From Algoriphagus sp. AGSA1 (GTDB lineage Bacteria; Bacteroidota; Bacteroidia; Cytophagales; Cyclobacteriaceae), in assembly GCF_021390545.1 (NCBI RefSeq), contig NZ_JAJUWR010000001.1, forward strand, positions 186,001-250,000: DNA of 64,000 bases, written 5' to 3'. The notes below the pieces were generated by a model. It made no database searches. It saw only the letters and a program-made list of their open reading frames with translations, and was not told where the DNA came from. Shown piece by piece: positions 44,312-52,951 of the stretch. Positions within the stretch are counted from its first letter, which is position 1. Each line of letters starts with the position of its first letter. Position numbers and translations under genes: made by a program.

Positions 44312-44674
44312 ATGAATATGAATTGGAAAGTGCTTAAAAGCGAAAAAGACTATAATAAAGCTTCACGAAGGTTGATGGAGATTTTCCATGCTGAGCCAAA
44401 TACTCCGGAAAATGATGAGCTTGAACTTCTATTGGTGTTGGTTAAAGATTATGACGATAAACATTATCAGCTTCCAGAGCTTGATCCATTAGAAGTGATA
44501 AAGTACAAAATGAAAGAAATGGGAATTAAGGCAAAAGATCTTGAACCAATGATTGGTAGCAAAGGCCATGTTTCAGCAATATTGTCTGGCAAGCGTGAAA
44601 TCACACTTAAAATGGCTCAAAAGCTCAAAAATTTCTTCAGCATTCCCTCGGAGGTATTCCTGCATAGTTCCTGA
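44312..44674 (+). CDS. HigA-like antitoxin, helix-turn-helix
   Basis: The C-terminal 65 residues form a Cro/HTH domain (MGIKAKDLEPMIGSKGHVSA, ILSGKREITLKMAQKLKNFF). The N-terminal part (VLKSEKDYNKASRRLMEIFH and EPNTPENDELELLLVLVKDY) is that of HigA/COG5499 antitoxins. Such proteins start just before the K/E-rich helix, so the start is 44312 or 44318 rather than the upstream ATG at 44237. A HigB toxin normally lies just upstream, but there is no room here: the divergent CPBP gene starts at 44199. It appears to be an orphan. Confidence 0.8.
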   Translation: MNMNWKVLKSEKDYNKASRRLMEIFHAEPNTPENDELELLLVLVKDYDDKHYQLPELDPLEVIKYKMKEMGIKAKDLEPMIGSKGHVSAILSGKREITLKMAQKLKNFFSIPSEVFLHSS

Positions 44675-44760
44675 TCTTGGACAGATGATAAATCAGAAAA
44701 TCTATCGTTCAATTTTGAATTCCTGATCATCACACCTATCTTATTAGGAAAAAAAATTGC

Positions 44761-45897
44761 ATGAAGAATTTTTTATTGATTTCAATTATTCTAGTCATCA
44801 TTTCCTGCGGGGAAAAGACTGATGAAACTAAGGTAATGGCTTATATTCCTGAATTGGTGATTACAGATAGTCTAGTGATTGATAACTTGACCGAACTTGC
44901 ACTAATAGATGTCAAAGAGGATCACTCTGAATATCTTTTTTATGACTTTAAGACCGATGAGTTCTTCAGAGTAAATAAGCTTGGAGAAATCATCCTCAAA
45001 GCAAACCGAAGTGAAGATGGTAAGGATAGTTTCAAAGCAAGGTATTTCACCACCGCGCACTACTTACAGGATGATCGCATATTGGTACTTACCCGTACGC
45101 TTACCTCTATCTATGATCTTGATTTTAATTTAATAGACTCAAAACAAAATGATTTTGAACTTGTTTCCCGAACTGTAGGAGGGAGCAGGGCAGCTCTAAC
45201 TTTTGGGGATTATTTATATACTTTCTCAATGGATATTTCCGAGGATGCACAAGCGATCTATGAGTCAGATGAATTTAGTATTGCCTACCCTTTTATGCAG
45301 GTACGTGACATCAATACCTTAGAGACCTTACATCAGGAATATCTTCCCAAAGAATCACAAATGGCTATCAATCCGGGTCTATACAATAATCTGGATCCAA
45401 TTGTCAAAATCATGCAAGAAGAAATGTTCGTTGTTTTTCCCAATTCTCCTGAAATGTATGTGTATGGGTTCCCGGAATTGAAACTAAAAACATTTTGGAA
45501 GTTGAATCCCGGAGAAGATTACAAACAAATAAAGCCTAGTAACCCAGATATTGGATTGGATGGCTTCTTCCAATCCTTAGCAGCTTCCGAATACAAAGGA
45601 TTTGCTTTTTCCAATGGATATTTACTCACCTTTTTTGAACGTGGAGCTCCCCAAGATGAAATTGATGCGTTGCCAAACAGAACTGTGGGCAGTACAGAGT
45701 TTAACGAGTTAGTGAAAAAGTATAAGTCAAACTATAATTACCAGATCTTCAAAGGTCAGGACAAAATTTGGCAAGGAGATTTGGATGTGAATCTCTGGTC
45801 AGTGAGAGATGTGCTCTATTCCAACACAAAGCCCGGAGAAGATCCATATGCTGTGGAAAAGGATGTGCAGACCATCTACTTTTATGAGTTAAAATAG
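44761..45897 (+). CDS. Beta-propeller lipoprotein of unknown function
   Basis: The 378-residue product has a lipoprotein signal ending IISCGEK (Cys16). The mature part shows repeated strand blocks (FYDFKTDEFFRVNKLGEII, DRILVLTRTLTSIYDLDFN, FGDYLYTFSMDI, MFVVFPNSPEMYVYGFPEL) consistent with a six-bladed propeller seen in many Bacteroidota lipoproteins. No catalytic motif is visible. It is a single gene with flanks unrelated in function. Confidence 0.7.
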   Translation: MKNFLLISIILVIISCGEKTDETKVMAYIPELVITDSLVIDNLTELALIDVKEDHSEYLFYDFKTDEFFRVNKLGEIILKANRSEDGKDSFKARYFTTAHYLQDDRILVLTRTLTSIYDLDFNLIDSKQNDFELVSRTVGGSRAALTFGDYLYTFSMDISEDAQAIYESDEFSIAYPFMQVRDINTLETLHQEYLPKESQMAINPGLYNNLDPIVKIMQEEMFVVFPNSPEMYVYGFPELKLKTFWKLNPGEDYKQIKPSNPDIGLDGFFQSLAASEYKGFAFSNGYLLTFFERGAPQDEIDALPNRTVGSTEFNELVKKYKSNYNYQIFKGQDKIWQGDLDVNLWSVRDVLYSNTKPGEDPYAVEKDVQTIYFYELK

Positions 45898-45952
45898 CTT
45901 TTGCTTCAAAACAATCTTTGCTTCTCATTGCTTTTAAGCAAAAAAGAAAACA

Positions 45953-46633
45953 ATGAAAGGGAAGAACATAGTCATCATAGGAGGAAACTCTGGAATAGGT
46001 AAAGCTGTAGCAGCTTTGGCAAAAAATAATGGAGCAAATTTATTTCTCTACTCTAGATCCGGAAAAGGAAGCAATCAAGTAGATGTCACGGATGATGGGA
46101 TGGAGTTCTTGGATTTACCGGAGGTAATTGATGGATTGGTTTATTGTCCTGGATCTATTAACCTAAAGCCTTTCCACAGGATTACTGTGGAGAATTTCCA
46201 ATCAGAAATGAACATCAATTTTTTTGGAGCGGTAAGAACTCTCCAAGCCTGCCTGGAAAACCTTAAAAAATCAGGCAATGCTTCAGTAGTGCTATATAGC
46301 ACCGTAGCGGTACAGACCGGAATGGGCTTTCATGCTGGAATTGCCTCAGCAAAAGGAGCAATAGAAGGTCTGGTACGATCGCTGGCTGCTGAATGGGCGC
46401 CAATCAGTATCAGAGTAAATGCCATTGCTCCATCCTTGACGGATACGCCGTTGGCAAAGCAGTTGGTGAGCAGCCACGAAAAACGTTCAGCTTTCGACAA
46501 GAGACATCCGTTGGGACGGATAGGAACGCCAGAAGATATTGCCGAAGCGACCTGTTTCCTTTTGGATGAAAAATCCTCCTGGGTCACAGGACAGATACTG
46601 CATGTGGATGGCGGAATGTCTTCCTTGAAATAA
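45953..46633 (+). CDS. Short-chain dehydrogenase/reductase with altered active site
   Basis: The 226-residue protein has a Rossmann start GGNSGIGKAVAALA and the C-terminal VDGGMSSLK of classical SDRs; NAIAPSLTDTPLA is also present. The catalytic Ser/Thr is at 116-117 and Lys134 is present. The Tyr of YxxxK is replaced by Ile130 (GIASAK). The NAD(P)-binding fold is intact, so it may work in another way or be a non-catalytic relative. The gene has no partner. Substrate unknown. Confidence 0.85.
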   Translation: MKGKNIVIIGGNSGIGKAVAALAKNNGANLFLYSRSGKGSNQVDVTDDGMEFLDLPEVIDGLVYCPGSINLKPFHRITVENFQSEMNINFFGAVRTLQACLENLKKSGNASVVLYSTVAVQTGMGFHAGIASAKGAIEGLVRSLAAEWAPISIRVNAIAPSLTDTPLAKQLVSSHEKRSAFDKRHPLGRIGTPEDIAEATCFLLDEKSSWVTGQILHVDGGMSSLK

Positions 46634-46696
46634 GAATAGTTACAAACCAATTCATATGGAGTTGACTTTATGGGAAGGTGTTGCTTAGTTTTATAT

Positions 46697-47698
46697 ATGA
46701 AGCATTCTCTATTAGTAGGATTCGGTTTTTTACTGTTGTCTGTCTCCTGTACAAAATTTGAATCTGAGTCCATATCCATCAATACCGTCACTGGTACGAT
46801 TCCCTTAGATTCTATGGGACTTACATTAATTCACGAGCATATGCTGGTGGACTTTATAGGTGCGGATTCAGTCTCTCAGGAGCGGTATGATCATGATGAG
46901 GTTATCGCTAAGGTTTTACCGTATTTGATGGAGGTAAAGAAGTACGGGGTGAAAACAGTTTTTGACTGCACGCCTTCTTACTTGGCAAAAGATCCTGTTT
47001 TGCTGAAAAAACTTTCAGACCTTTCAGGGGTTCAGATGATCACCAACACAGGATTTTATGGAGCAGTGGGAGGGAAGTACCTGCCTGACTTTGTTTTTCA
47101 AGAAAGTGCAGAGGAATTGGCAGCGCGATGGATAGAGGACTATGAGAACGGTGTAGAAGGTACAGAAATCCGGCCGGGATTCATCAAAATTTCCGTCAAT
47201 GAAGAGATGCCGCTTCGTGAAATCGATGCCAAACTGGTGAAAGCAGCCGGGCTAACCCATGAAAAGACGGGGTTGACAATAGCATCTCATACCGGGACTT
47301 GGGCAACGGCAAAACAGGAAGTAGCAATTTTGCAGGAAATGGGAGTTGATCCCTCGGCTTTTGTTTGGGTTCATGCACAAGCGGAAGGGGATTTTCAGAA
47401 TTACCTAGAAGCTGCTAAACTTGGGGTTTGGATCAGTTTGGATGGAATAGGCTGGAGTGTTGATGAGTATGTGGATCGCTTGTTATTTACTAAAGAGCAA
47501 GGGATTTTGGGAAACATCTTAATTTCCCATGATGCTGGCTGGTATGATCCATCCAAACCCAATGGTGGAGAATTTGTGCCTTTTACCAATATTTTTGAAA
47601 AGCTCATGCCTGCGTTAAATCCAAAGCGATTTACTGCCTCAGATTGGGAAATGTTGTTGGTGGAAAATCCAAAGAGAGCTTTTGGAAATGATCAATGA
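46697..47698 (+). CDS. Phosphotriesterase-family lipoprotein
   Basis: From Met at 46697 the product has 333 residues with a lipoprotein signal (LLLSVSC, Cys18); the upstream frame (46670) adds residues before the signal and is unlikely. It has the PTE/amidohydrolase metal site: HEHMLVDF (H-x-H), a bridging Lys in RPGFIKISVN, ASHTGTWATA, WVHAQAEG and ISHDAGWYDP. The family hydrolyses phosphotriesters or lactones; the substrate here is unknown, and the lipid anchor is unusual. It starts 64 bases after the SDR gene and may be co-transcribed. Confidence 0.88.
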   Translation: MKHSLLVGFGFLLLSVSCTKFESESISINTVTGTIPLDSMGLTLIHEHMLVDFIGADSVSQERYDHDEVIAKVLPYLMEVKKYGVKTVFDCTPSYLAKDPVLLKKLSDLSGVQMITNTGFYGAVGGKYLPDFVFQESAEELAARWIEDYENGVEGTEIRPGFIKISVNEEMPLREIDAKLVKAAGLTHEKTGLTIASHTGTWATAKQEVAILQEMGVDPSAFVWVHAQAEGDFQNYLEAAKLGVWISLDGIGWSVDEYVDRLLFTKEQGILGNILISHDAGWYDPSKPNGGEFVPFTNIFEKLMPALNPKRFTASDWEMLLVENPKRAFGNDQ

Positions 47699-47849
47699 TC
47701 AAGCTCAATTATCAATTTTCAAGGATAAGACTAGATTACTTTAATTTGAAACCCATTACCAGCCCTGTGAGTGTCTCCTCACGGAAAAATGTGGTAGGGG
47801 TACACCCGGATTAGTATCTAGAGCTAAACACTGATCAAGTTTATGGAAA

Positions 47850-48452
47850 CTATCTTAATCTGTACCCTATTCTGTAAGTCGCCATCAGGTACCACGGCCA
47901 ATAGCCGTCAAATGAAGACATGCTGACCACGGCTGAATTTCTACGGTTTTCGTTTTTACTTTTCCAATCAAAAGCGATCTGCTGTGTATAGCCCAATCTG
48001 AAAAAACGCTCCACGGTATATTGATGAACATAGTAATTTTCAACATCATCATAGATCAAATATGAGCCTCCATATCCATTTTCACTCCCTATCTGAAAAG
48101 AAGGGCCAAAAGCCAGTGAGATTTTGAAGTCATTTTTAGTTTTTAATACATCATACTTGAATGTTACATTGGTGAATAAGCCAGAGGAATTATCCTGTCC
48201 AAATTTCGGGTCATCAAAGTTGTCAAAGGATTTGATCGATTGATAGTAAGTCAACGAAGGATTAAGCGAAGTTCTTTTCCCCACACCAAAACTGAGTTCG
48301 TTACTTATATTGATTCCGTACAGCCCAATATTCCCATCAATGGCAGGGCCTATTCCCACATAATATGTCAGCTTGTTATTATCCTGAGCTACAGCGGATG
48401 AATGTATAAAATAAGTGACAAGCGCAAAACATAGGAGTAGGGATCTTTTCAT
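47850..48452 (-). CDS. Outer-membrane beta-barrel protein, copy A
   Basis: The 200-residue product has a signal peptide (LCFALVTYFIHSSAVAQ) and then strand blocks: YYVGIGPAIDGNIGLYGINI, SNELSFGVGKRTSLNPSLTY and a C-terminal strand ending YRLR. It shares the same order of motifs with the protein at 50275-50874 (YTVGFGSSIDGMNDLYGLNF, NELNVRLGKRTSFNAGLLFY). The role is unknown. It lies 58 bases downstream of the M28 peptidase. Confidence 0.75.
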   Translation of the reverse strand: MKRSLLLCFALVTYFIHSSAVAQDNNKLTYYVGIGPAIDGNIGLYGINISNELSFGVGKRTSLNPSLTYYQSIKSFDNFDDPKFGQDNSSGLFTNVTFKYDVLKTKNDFKISLAFGPSFQIGSENGYGGSYLIYDDVENYYVHQYTVERFFRLGYTQQIAFDWKSKNENRRNSAVVSMSSFDGYWPWYLMATYRIGYRLR

Positions 48453-48510
48453 AATAGTAGCTTAAAGTGATTCTGTGTAATATATCAAAAAAAATAGTTA
48501 CACCTGTGGT

Positions 48511-50220
48511 TTATAGTTGAGGAGCTTGAGCCTTGATGGCTTCTTTCGCAAGTGTTATTCTCCTCAGGGTTTTTTCATCATTTTCAGGTACCAAGTCCTT
48601 GATTGAGTCCATGGCGTTCGAATAGTAATCAGTCCATGTGTCGAGGATTTTCTGTTCTTCATCTTTCGATCCACCTTCCGCAATGGATTTTTTGCTGAGT
48701 TGAACTTCTGTAAGCAAACGTATTTGGGCTTTTGCCGTGATCAGACCCATTATATGATCTACCGTTTTTGCATCTGCATTTAATAAGGTATAAGCAGAAA
48801 CCAAAGCCGCTGTCCCGACATTCTGCATGGTTTTCTGGGAGACTTTATCCAGCCGGTCATTATCTGTGTGGTAAAACTGATCAGTAAAGTGCCACAGCAA
48901 TAGTCCCGGAATATCTGCCGTCAAAAAGGGAGTATGATCCGAACCTCCTTCGAAGGGATTGGTCTTGACCACCCAATCAGCATATGCTCCTTGGGCTTCA
49001 AAAACAGTGATTATAAAATCATTCAGATAATGTGGTTTCATCTGTTCCACTGTCATGGGTGCACCGCCCCATTCACTGTGTTTATCCTCCCCGCGCGTCC
49101 AGATCGCACTTGGATCAGGCATCTTTTCGATCAGAAACGTGCCTCCCGTGATATCTGTATTTTCTCCCACCATATCCAGGGAAATCCCCCAGTTGATTTC
49201 TGCTTCTCTTCGTTCTTTTTCCTGTATGTATCTTCTAGTGGAAATGATCTCGTCTCCCCAGAGAAAAGTCAAGGTCCGTTTAAGATCCAGCTTTCCTTTT
49301 TGGATCAGATCAGCAGTGATACTTGCCATTTCCAGCTGTGTGCCTACGCCGGTCGCGTTGTCATTTGCTCCGGGTTCTTGGATATGGGCCGAGAAAACCA
49401 GGCTTTCCAACGGCATTTCCGAGCCTTTTACGTTTGCCACAACTGTCAGTTCCTCGGATTCATAAATTTCCGTTTCTAACTTCACCTGCACTTTTACTTT
49501 GCCTTTATTCAGTTCCGCTTTTAGTTTCTCTTTGGCTTCATAAGAAAGGGCAATGGCCCAGGCAGGATTTTGCCCGTTGTATCTCAATCCTCGAAACTGG
49601 ATGGAAGTGGTGTTTTTCTCTGGCTGCAAATAGGATGGCATATCGTAGGTGAACGCGCCCAAAGCACCTTTCTCTGTAATTGCAGATTGCAAAGTCCTAT
49701 AGCTGACCTTATCTGAAAAGAGGATTTTTCCTTTCAAATCCGTAGAAGAAAGAGCCTCCTTACTCTCAATATATATGACTTCCCCGGTTATTCCTTCATC
49801 TGGAGTGGATGAGGAGTATTGATAAATCATATTTCGGTTAGTCTCTGAGGAAAGTAAAGTTTCATCGCTGCCGACTAGTTTCAAGGATCCGGAGACAGGT
49901 TCCCAAGTTGGCTGTTTCATCTCCCGGTTTTCTATTCTATAGGTAAATCTATCTGTCTCCTTGGCTTTTTCCTCCAAGACATAACCAGCTGCTTCCAGCT
50001 TTTCCGCAATTCGGTGCACCGTATTGTTAAAACCGGTATTTCCTGCTATCCGCCAATACTGCTCCACAAAAGCGACAGTCTCGTAGGCCAAATCCCCTTT
50101 GAACTCTGGTCTTACCAACTTAAAGTAAGGATTAGTTATTTTCTGAAGAGGAGCTTTTTGAGCAAAGGTGTTGAGAGAAATGAACAGAAAAACAATGGAT
50201 AGAATGTGGAAAGATTTCAT
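48511..50220 (-). CDS. Exported M28-family zinc peptidase
   Basis: The start at 50220 (MKSFHILSIVFLFISLNTFA) gives a normal signal peptide; the longer frame to 50256 adds 12 residues before it. The product is about 569 residues. M28 metal ligands: His and Asp in SAHIQEPGANDNATGV, catalytic Glu in LWGDEIIS, Asp in LDMVGENTD and His in GGSDHTPF. A PA-like domain sits before the catalytic part. Relatives are aminopeptidases or glutaminyl cyclases; the substrate is open. It is flanked by two paralogous barrel genes. Confidence 0.9.
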   Translation of the reverse strand: MKSFHILSIVFLFISLNTFAQKAPLQKITNPYFKLVRPEFKGDLAYETVAFVEQYWRIAGNTGFNNTVHRIAEKLEAAGYVLEEKAKETDRFTYRIENREMKQPTWEPVSGSLKLVGSDETLLSSETNRNMIYQYSSSTPDEGITGEVIYIESKEALSSTDLKGKILFSDKVSYRTLQSAITEKGALGAFTYDMPSYLQPEKNTTSIQFRGLRYNGQNPAWAIALSYEAKEKLKAELNKGKVKVQVKLETEIYESEELTVVANVKGSEMPLESLVFSAHIQEPGANDNATGVGTQLEMASITADLIQKGKLDLKRTLTFLWGDEIISTRRYIQEKERREAEINWGISLDMVGENTDITGGTFLIEKMPDPSAIWTRGEDKHSEWGGAPMTVEQMKPHYLNDFIITVFEAQGAYADWVVKTNPFEGGSDHTPFLTADIPGLLLWHFTDQFYHTDNDRLDKVSQKTMQNVGTAALVSAYTLLNADAKTVDHIMGLITAKAQIRLLTEVQLSKKSIAEGGSKDEEQKILDTWTDYYSNAMDSIKDLVPENDEKTLRRITLAKEAIKAQAPQL

Positions 50221-50274
50221 GCGGCCGATGTGTGTTGATATACTTTTTGGGCACAAGATAGAGCTTTAGGTTTA

Positions 50275-50874
50275 TTACTTCCCGAGTTTAAATCGCATTT
50301 TATAGGTTGCGTTAAGATACCATGGAATGGCATTGTCAGCTCCAAATGCCGAAAGACTGACCGCATTTTTACGGTTAGGATTCTTGGAATTCCACTCAGC
50401 TTCTAATTCTATGAACAGTCCTATGCGATGATATTTGTTCACAATGTAGTGAGTGGTAGGAACATCCGTAAAATAAGACCGAACAAAAGATTCTCCACCA
50501 AGCTGTAAAGAAGGTCCTGCGGAAAAAGCAAGGTTGAATCCAGAAGGGCTTTGTATAATATCGTATTTGAAAGATGGGGTAATAAAAATGCCAGAAGACT
50601 GTTCGTTGTTTTTCCCGTTTGAATACTCAGGTAATGTTTTTTCATTGTAACTACCCAAAGATTGATAGAATAAGAGTCCTGCATTGAATGAGGTTCTCTT
50701 ACCAAGTCTTACGTTTAATTCATTGGAAAAATTGAGCCCATAAAGATCATTCATGCCGTCAATGGAGGATCCAAATCCTACAGTGTATTGGAGTTTGGGT
50801 TTTTCCTGTGCATAAGTTGCTATGGGAAGTAAACTCACGAAAAATAGGACGAGAAATAGTAGGTTTATTTTCAT
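50275..50874 (-). CDS. Outer-membrane beta-barrel protein, copy B
   Basis: The 199-residue product has a signal peptide (INLLFLVLFFVSLLPIATYA) and the same strand pattern as the protein at 47850-48452: YTVGFGSSIDGMNDLYGLNF, SAGPSLQLGG, WYLNATYKMRFKLGK. It is the first gene of a run barrel B-M28 peptidase-barrel A. The role is unknown. Confidence 0.75.
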   Translation of the reverse strand: MKINLLFLVLFFVSLLPIATYAQEKPKLQYTVGFGSSIDGMNDLYGLNFSNELNVRLGKRTSFNAGLLFYQSLGSYNEKTLPEYSNGKNNEQSSGIFITPSFKYDIIQSPSGFNLAFSAGPSLQLGGESFVRSYFTDVPTTHYIVNKYHRIGLFIELEAEWNSKNPNRKNAVSLSAFGADNAIPWYLNATYKMRFKLGK

Positions 50875-51079
50875 GTTAAAAGGGATTTTGAAGTTGTTTC
50901 AACAAACATCTACTAATCTTTTTACTAAAAAAATACTCCTTAGTTATTTTTAACTAAACTTTCACTAAAAGTTTATAATTCAAAATCTTAGCTTGTTTTC
51001 AGTAAATGATTTCCCTCTTTCTTCCAAATTCTCTCACCAAATTTTCTTTGCCGGATTTTAGTAAGCGGTCTTGACTGCT

Positions 51080-51087
51080 TACCTTTG
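51080..51087 (+). promoter_or_regulatory. -7-like box TACCTTTG abutting guaA start
   Basis: TACCTTTG fits TAnnTTTG and ends three bases before the ATG at 51091, which would place transcription start at or next to the start codon. The -33 box at expected spacing is weak (TTTTA). Confidence 0.4.
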
Positions 51088-51090
51088 CGC

Positions 51091-52620
51091 ATGGCAGAAC
51101 AAATCCTCATCCTTGATTTCGGTTCTCAGTACACACAACTTATCGCCCGACGAGTTAGAGAGCTGAACGTTTATTGTGAAATTCACCCTTACAACAAAGT
51201 TCCAGAGATCACATCCGATATTAAAGGAGTGATTCTATCTGGTTCTCCCTGCTCCGTCCGTGACGAGGGCTCCCCTGATTTGGATCTGGATGTTCTGAGA
51301 GGCAAACTTCCTTTATTAGGTGTATGTTACGGTTCCCAACTTCTGGCTCAGAAATATGGTGGAGAAGTGCTTCCATCTGAGATCAGAGAGTACGGAAGAG
51401 CTAATCTGAGCCACCTGGACAATCATTATGACCTGCTCAAGGAAATGAGCCATGGTTCACAGGTATGGATGTCCCATGGAGATACGATCAAGAATTTGCC
51501 TGATAATTTTGAGGTAATCGCAAGTACCGATTCTGTACGAGTGGCTGCTTTCAAAATCCAGAATGAAGAAACATATGGTATTCAGTTTCATCCAGAGGTA
51601 ACCCACTCCACTGAAGGGAAAAACCTGCTTAGAAACTTTGTAGTAGGAATCTGTGGCTGTGCGCAGGATTGGACTTCGGATGTGTTCATAGATGCCACAG
51701 TGGCCGAACTCAAGTCTAAAATCGGCTCTGATAAAGTGGTGATGGGGCTTTCTGGAGGTGTGGATTCTTCAGTAGCCGCTACTTTGATCCACCGTGCGAT
51801 AGGGGATCAGCTGATCTGTGTTTTTGTGGATAACGGCTTGCTTCGCAAAAACGAATTCGAGGAAGTGTTGGATTCCTACAAGCACATGGGACTGAATGTG
51901 ATCGGTGTAGATGCCAAGCAAAAATTCTATGATGCACTTGCCGGTATTACTGATCCTGAAGCCAAGAGAAAAGCAATTGGAAACGCCTTTATCGAGGTTT
52001 TTGATGAGGAATCAAATAAACTGGAAGGAGTAAAATGGCTTGGCCAGGGAACCATCTATCCGGATGTGATTGAGTCGATTTCGGTAAAAGGCCCATCTGC
52101 GACCATCAAATCCCATCACAATGTGGGAGGCTTGCCGGACTTTATGAAGCTTTCTGTTGTGGAGCCTTTGAACACCCTGTTCAAAGATGAAGTAAGGGAA
52201 GTGGGGCGCGCATTGGACATCGTGGAAACAATCATAGGGCGTCATCCTTTCCCAGGTCCGGGGCTTGGTATCCGTATATTGGGGGATATCACTGCCGAGA
52301 AAGTGAAAACACTCCAGGAAGTTGATCATATTTTTATCAAAGGACTAAAAGATGCAGGGTTGTATGACGGCGTGTGGCAGGCAGGAGCAATACTACTTCC
52401 TATCCAATCAGTAGGCGTGATGGGGGATGAGCGGACTTATGAGAAGGTCGTTGCTTTACGTGCCGTGGGATCTGTGGATGGCATGACGGCGGACTGGATC
52501 CACTTACCATATGAGTTCCTGGGCAAGATTTCCAATGACATCATCAATAAGATAAAAGGGGTTAACCGTGTGGTTTACGATATTTCTTCCAAGCCTCCCG
52601 CAACGATTGAGTGGGAATAG
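51091..52620 (+). CDS. guaA: GMP synthase, glutamine-hydrolysing
   Basis: The 509-residue enzyme converts XMP to GMP with glutamine and ATP in purine synthesis. The start at 51091 gives the usual [20 protein letters not shown]. The class I amidotransferase domain has Cys79 (GVCYGSQL) and the His-Glu pair in FHPEVTHS. The ATP-pyrophosphatase domain has P-loop [11 protein letters not shown], and the C-terminal dimerisation domain ends in KPPATIEWE, the expected GuaA end. A terminator follows. Confidence 0.97.
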   Translation: MAEQILILDFGSQYTQLIARRVRELNVYCEIHPYNKVPEITSDIKGVILSGSPCSVRDEGSPDLDLDVLRGKLPLLGVCYGSQLLAQKYGGEVLPSEIREYGRANLSHLDNHYDLLKEMSHGSQVWMSHGDTIKNLPDNFEVIASTDSVRVAAFKIQNEETYGIQFHPEVTHSTEGKNLLRNFVVGICGCAQDWTSDVFIDATVAELKSKIGSDKVVMGLSGGVDSSVAATLIHRAIGDQLICVFVDNGLLRKNEFEEVLDSYKHMGLNVIGVDAKQKFYDALAGITDPEAKRKAIGNAFIEVFDEESNKLEGVKWLGQGTIYPDVIESISVKGPSATIKSHHNVGGLPDFMKLSVVEPLNTLFKDEVREVGRALDIVETIIGRHPFPGPGLGIRILGDITAEKVKTLQEVDHIFIKGLKDAGLYDGVWQAGAILLPIQSVGVMGDERTYEKVVALRAVGSVDGMTADWIHLPYEFLGKISNDIINKIKGVNRVVYDISSKPPATIEWE

Positions 52621-52649
52621 AAATCTCAAATCTCACGTTCGAAATTGTG

Positions 52650-52680
52650 AAACCCGGAGATAACTCTTCGGGTTTTTGCT
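52650..52680 (+). terminator. Intrinsic terminator after guaA
   Basis: AAACCCG (52650-52656) and CGGGTTT (52669-52675) form a seven-base stem with a 12-base loop, followed by TTGCTTT. It starts 30 bases after the guaA stop. Confidence 0.7.
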
Positions 52681-52886
52681 TTAAATGGTTACCTACATTT
52701 GAAAGCCGTGAGTTAAAATCATCATAGGGAGGATTAAAAATGAAGCAGTTAAGCTACTTCCGTCACTTGTACTGGGCGAAGTCGAAGTATCGGTCTGTGG
52801 TTTTCCGTCTGCCAAATCAAGGGAAATTAGGTGTTTGACATCAATTAAGATAATCATATTCCTTCTTTAGCCTTTTCGGCCTGAAC

Positions 52887-52916
52887 TTTGGGTTTGAAAA
52901 TAATGGGTTAAATTTG
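52887..52916 (+). promoter_or_regulatory. Bacteroidota promoter upstream of the LpoA-like gene
   Basis: TTTG (52887-52890), 18 bases, TAAATTTG (52909-52916). The start codon at 52952 is 35 bases further. It probably drives the LpoA-like and hemL genes. Confidence 0.6.
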
Positions 52917-52951
52917 CAGACCCTGTTTGATGTTTGATTCACCTTCATAAA

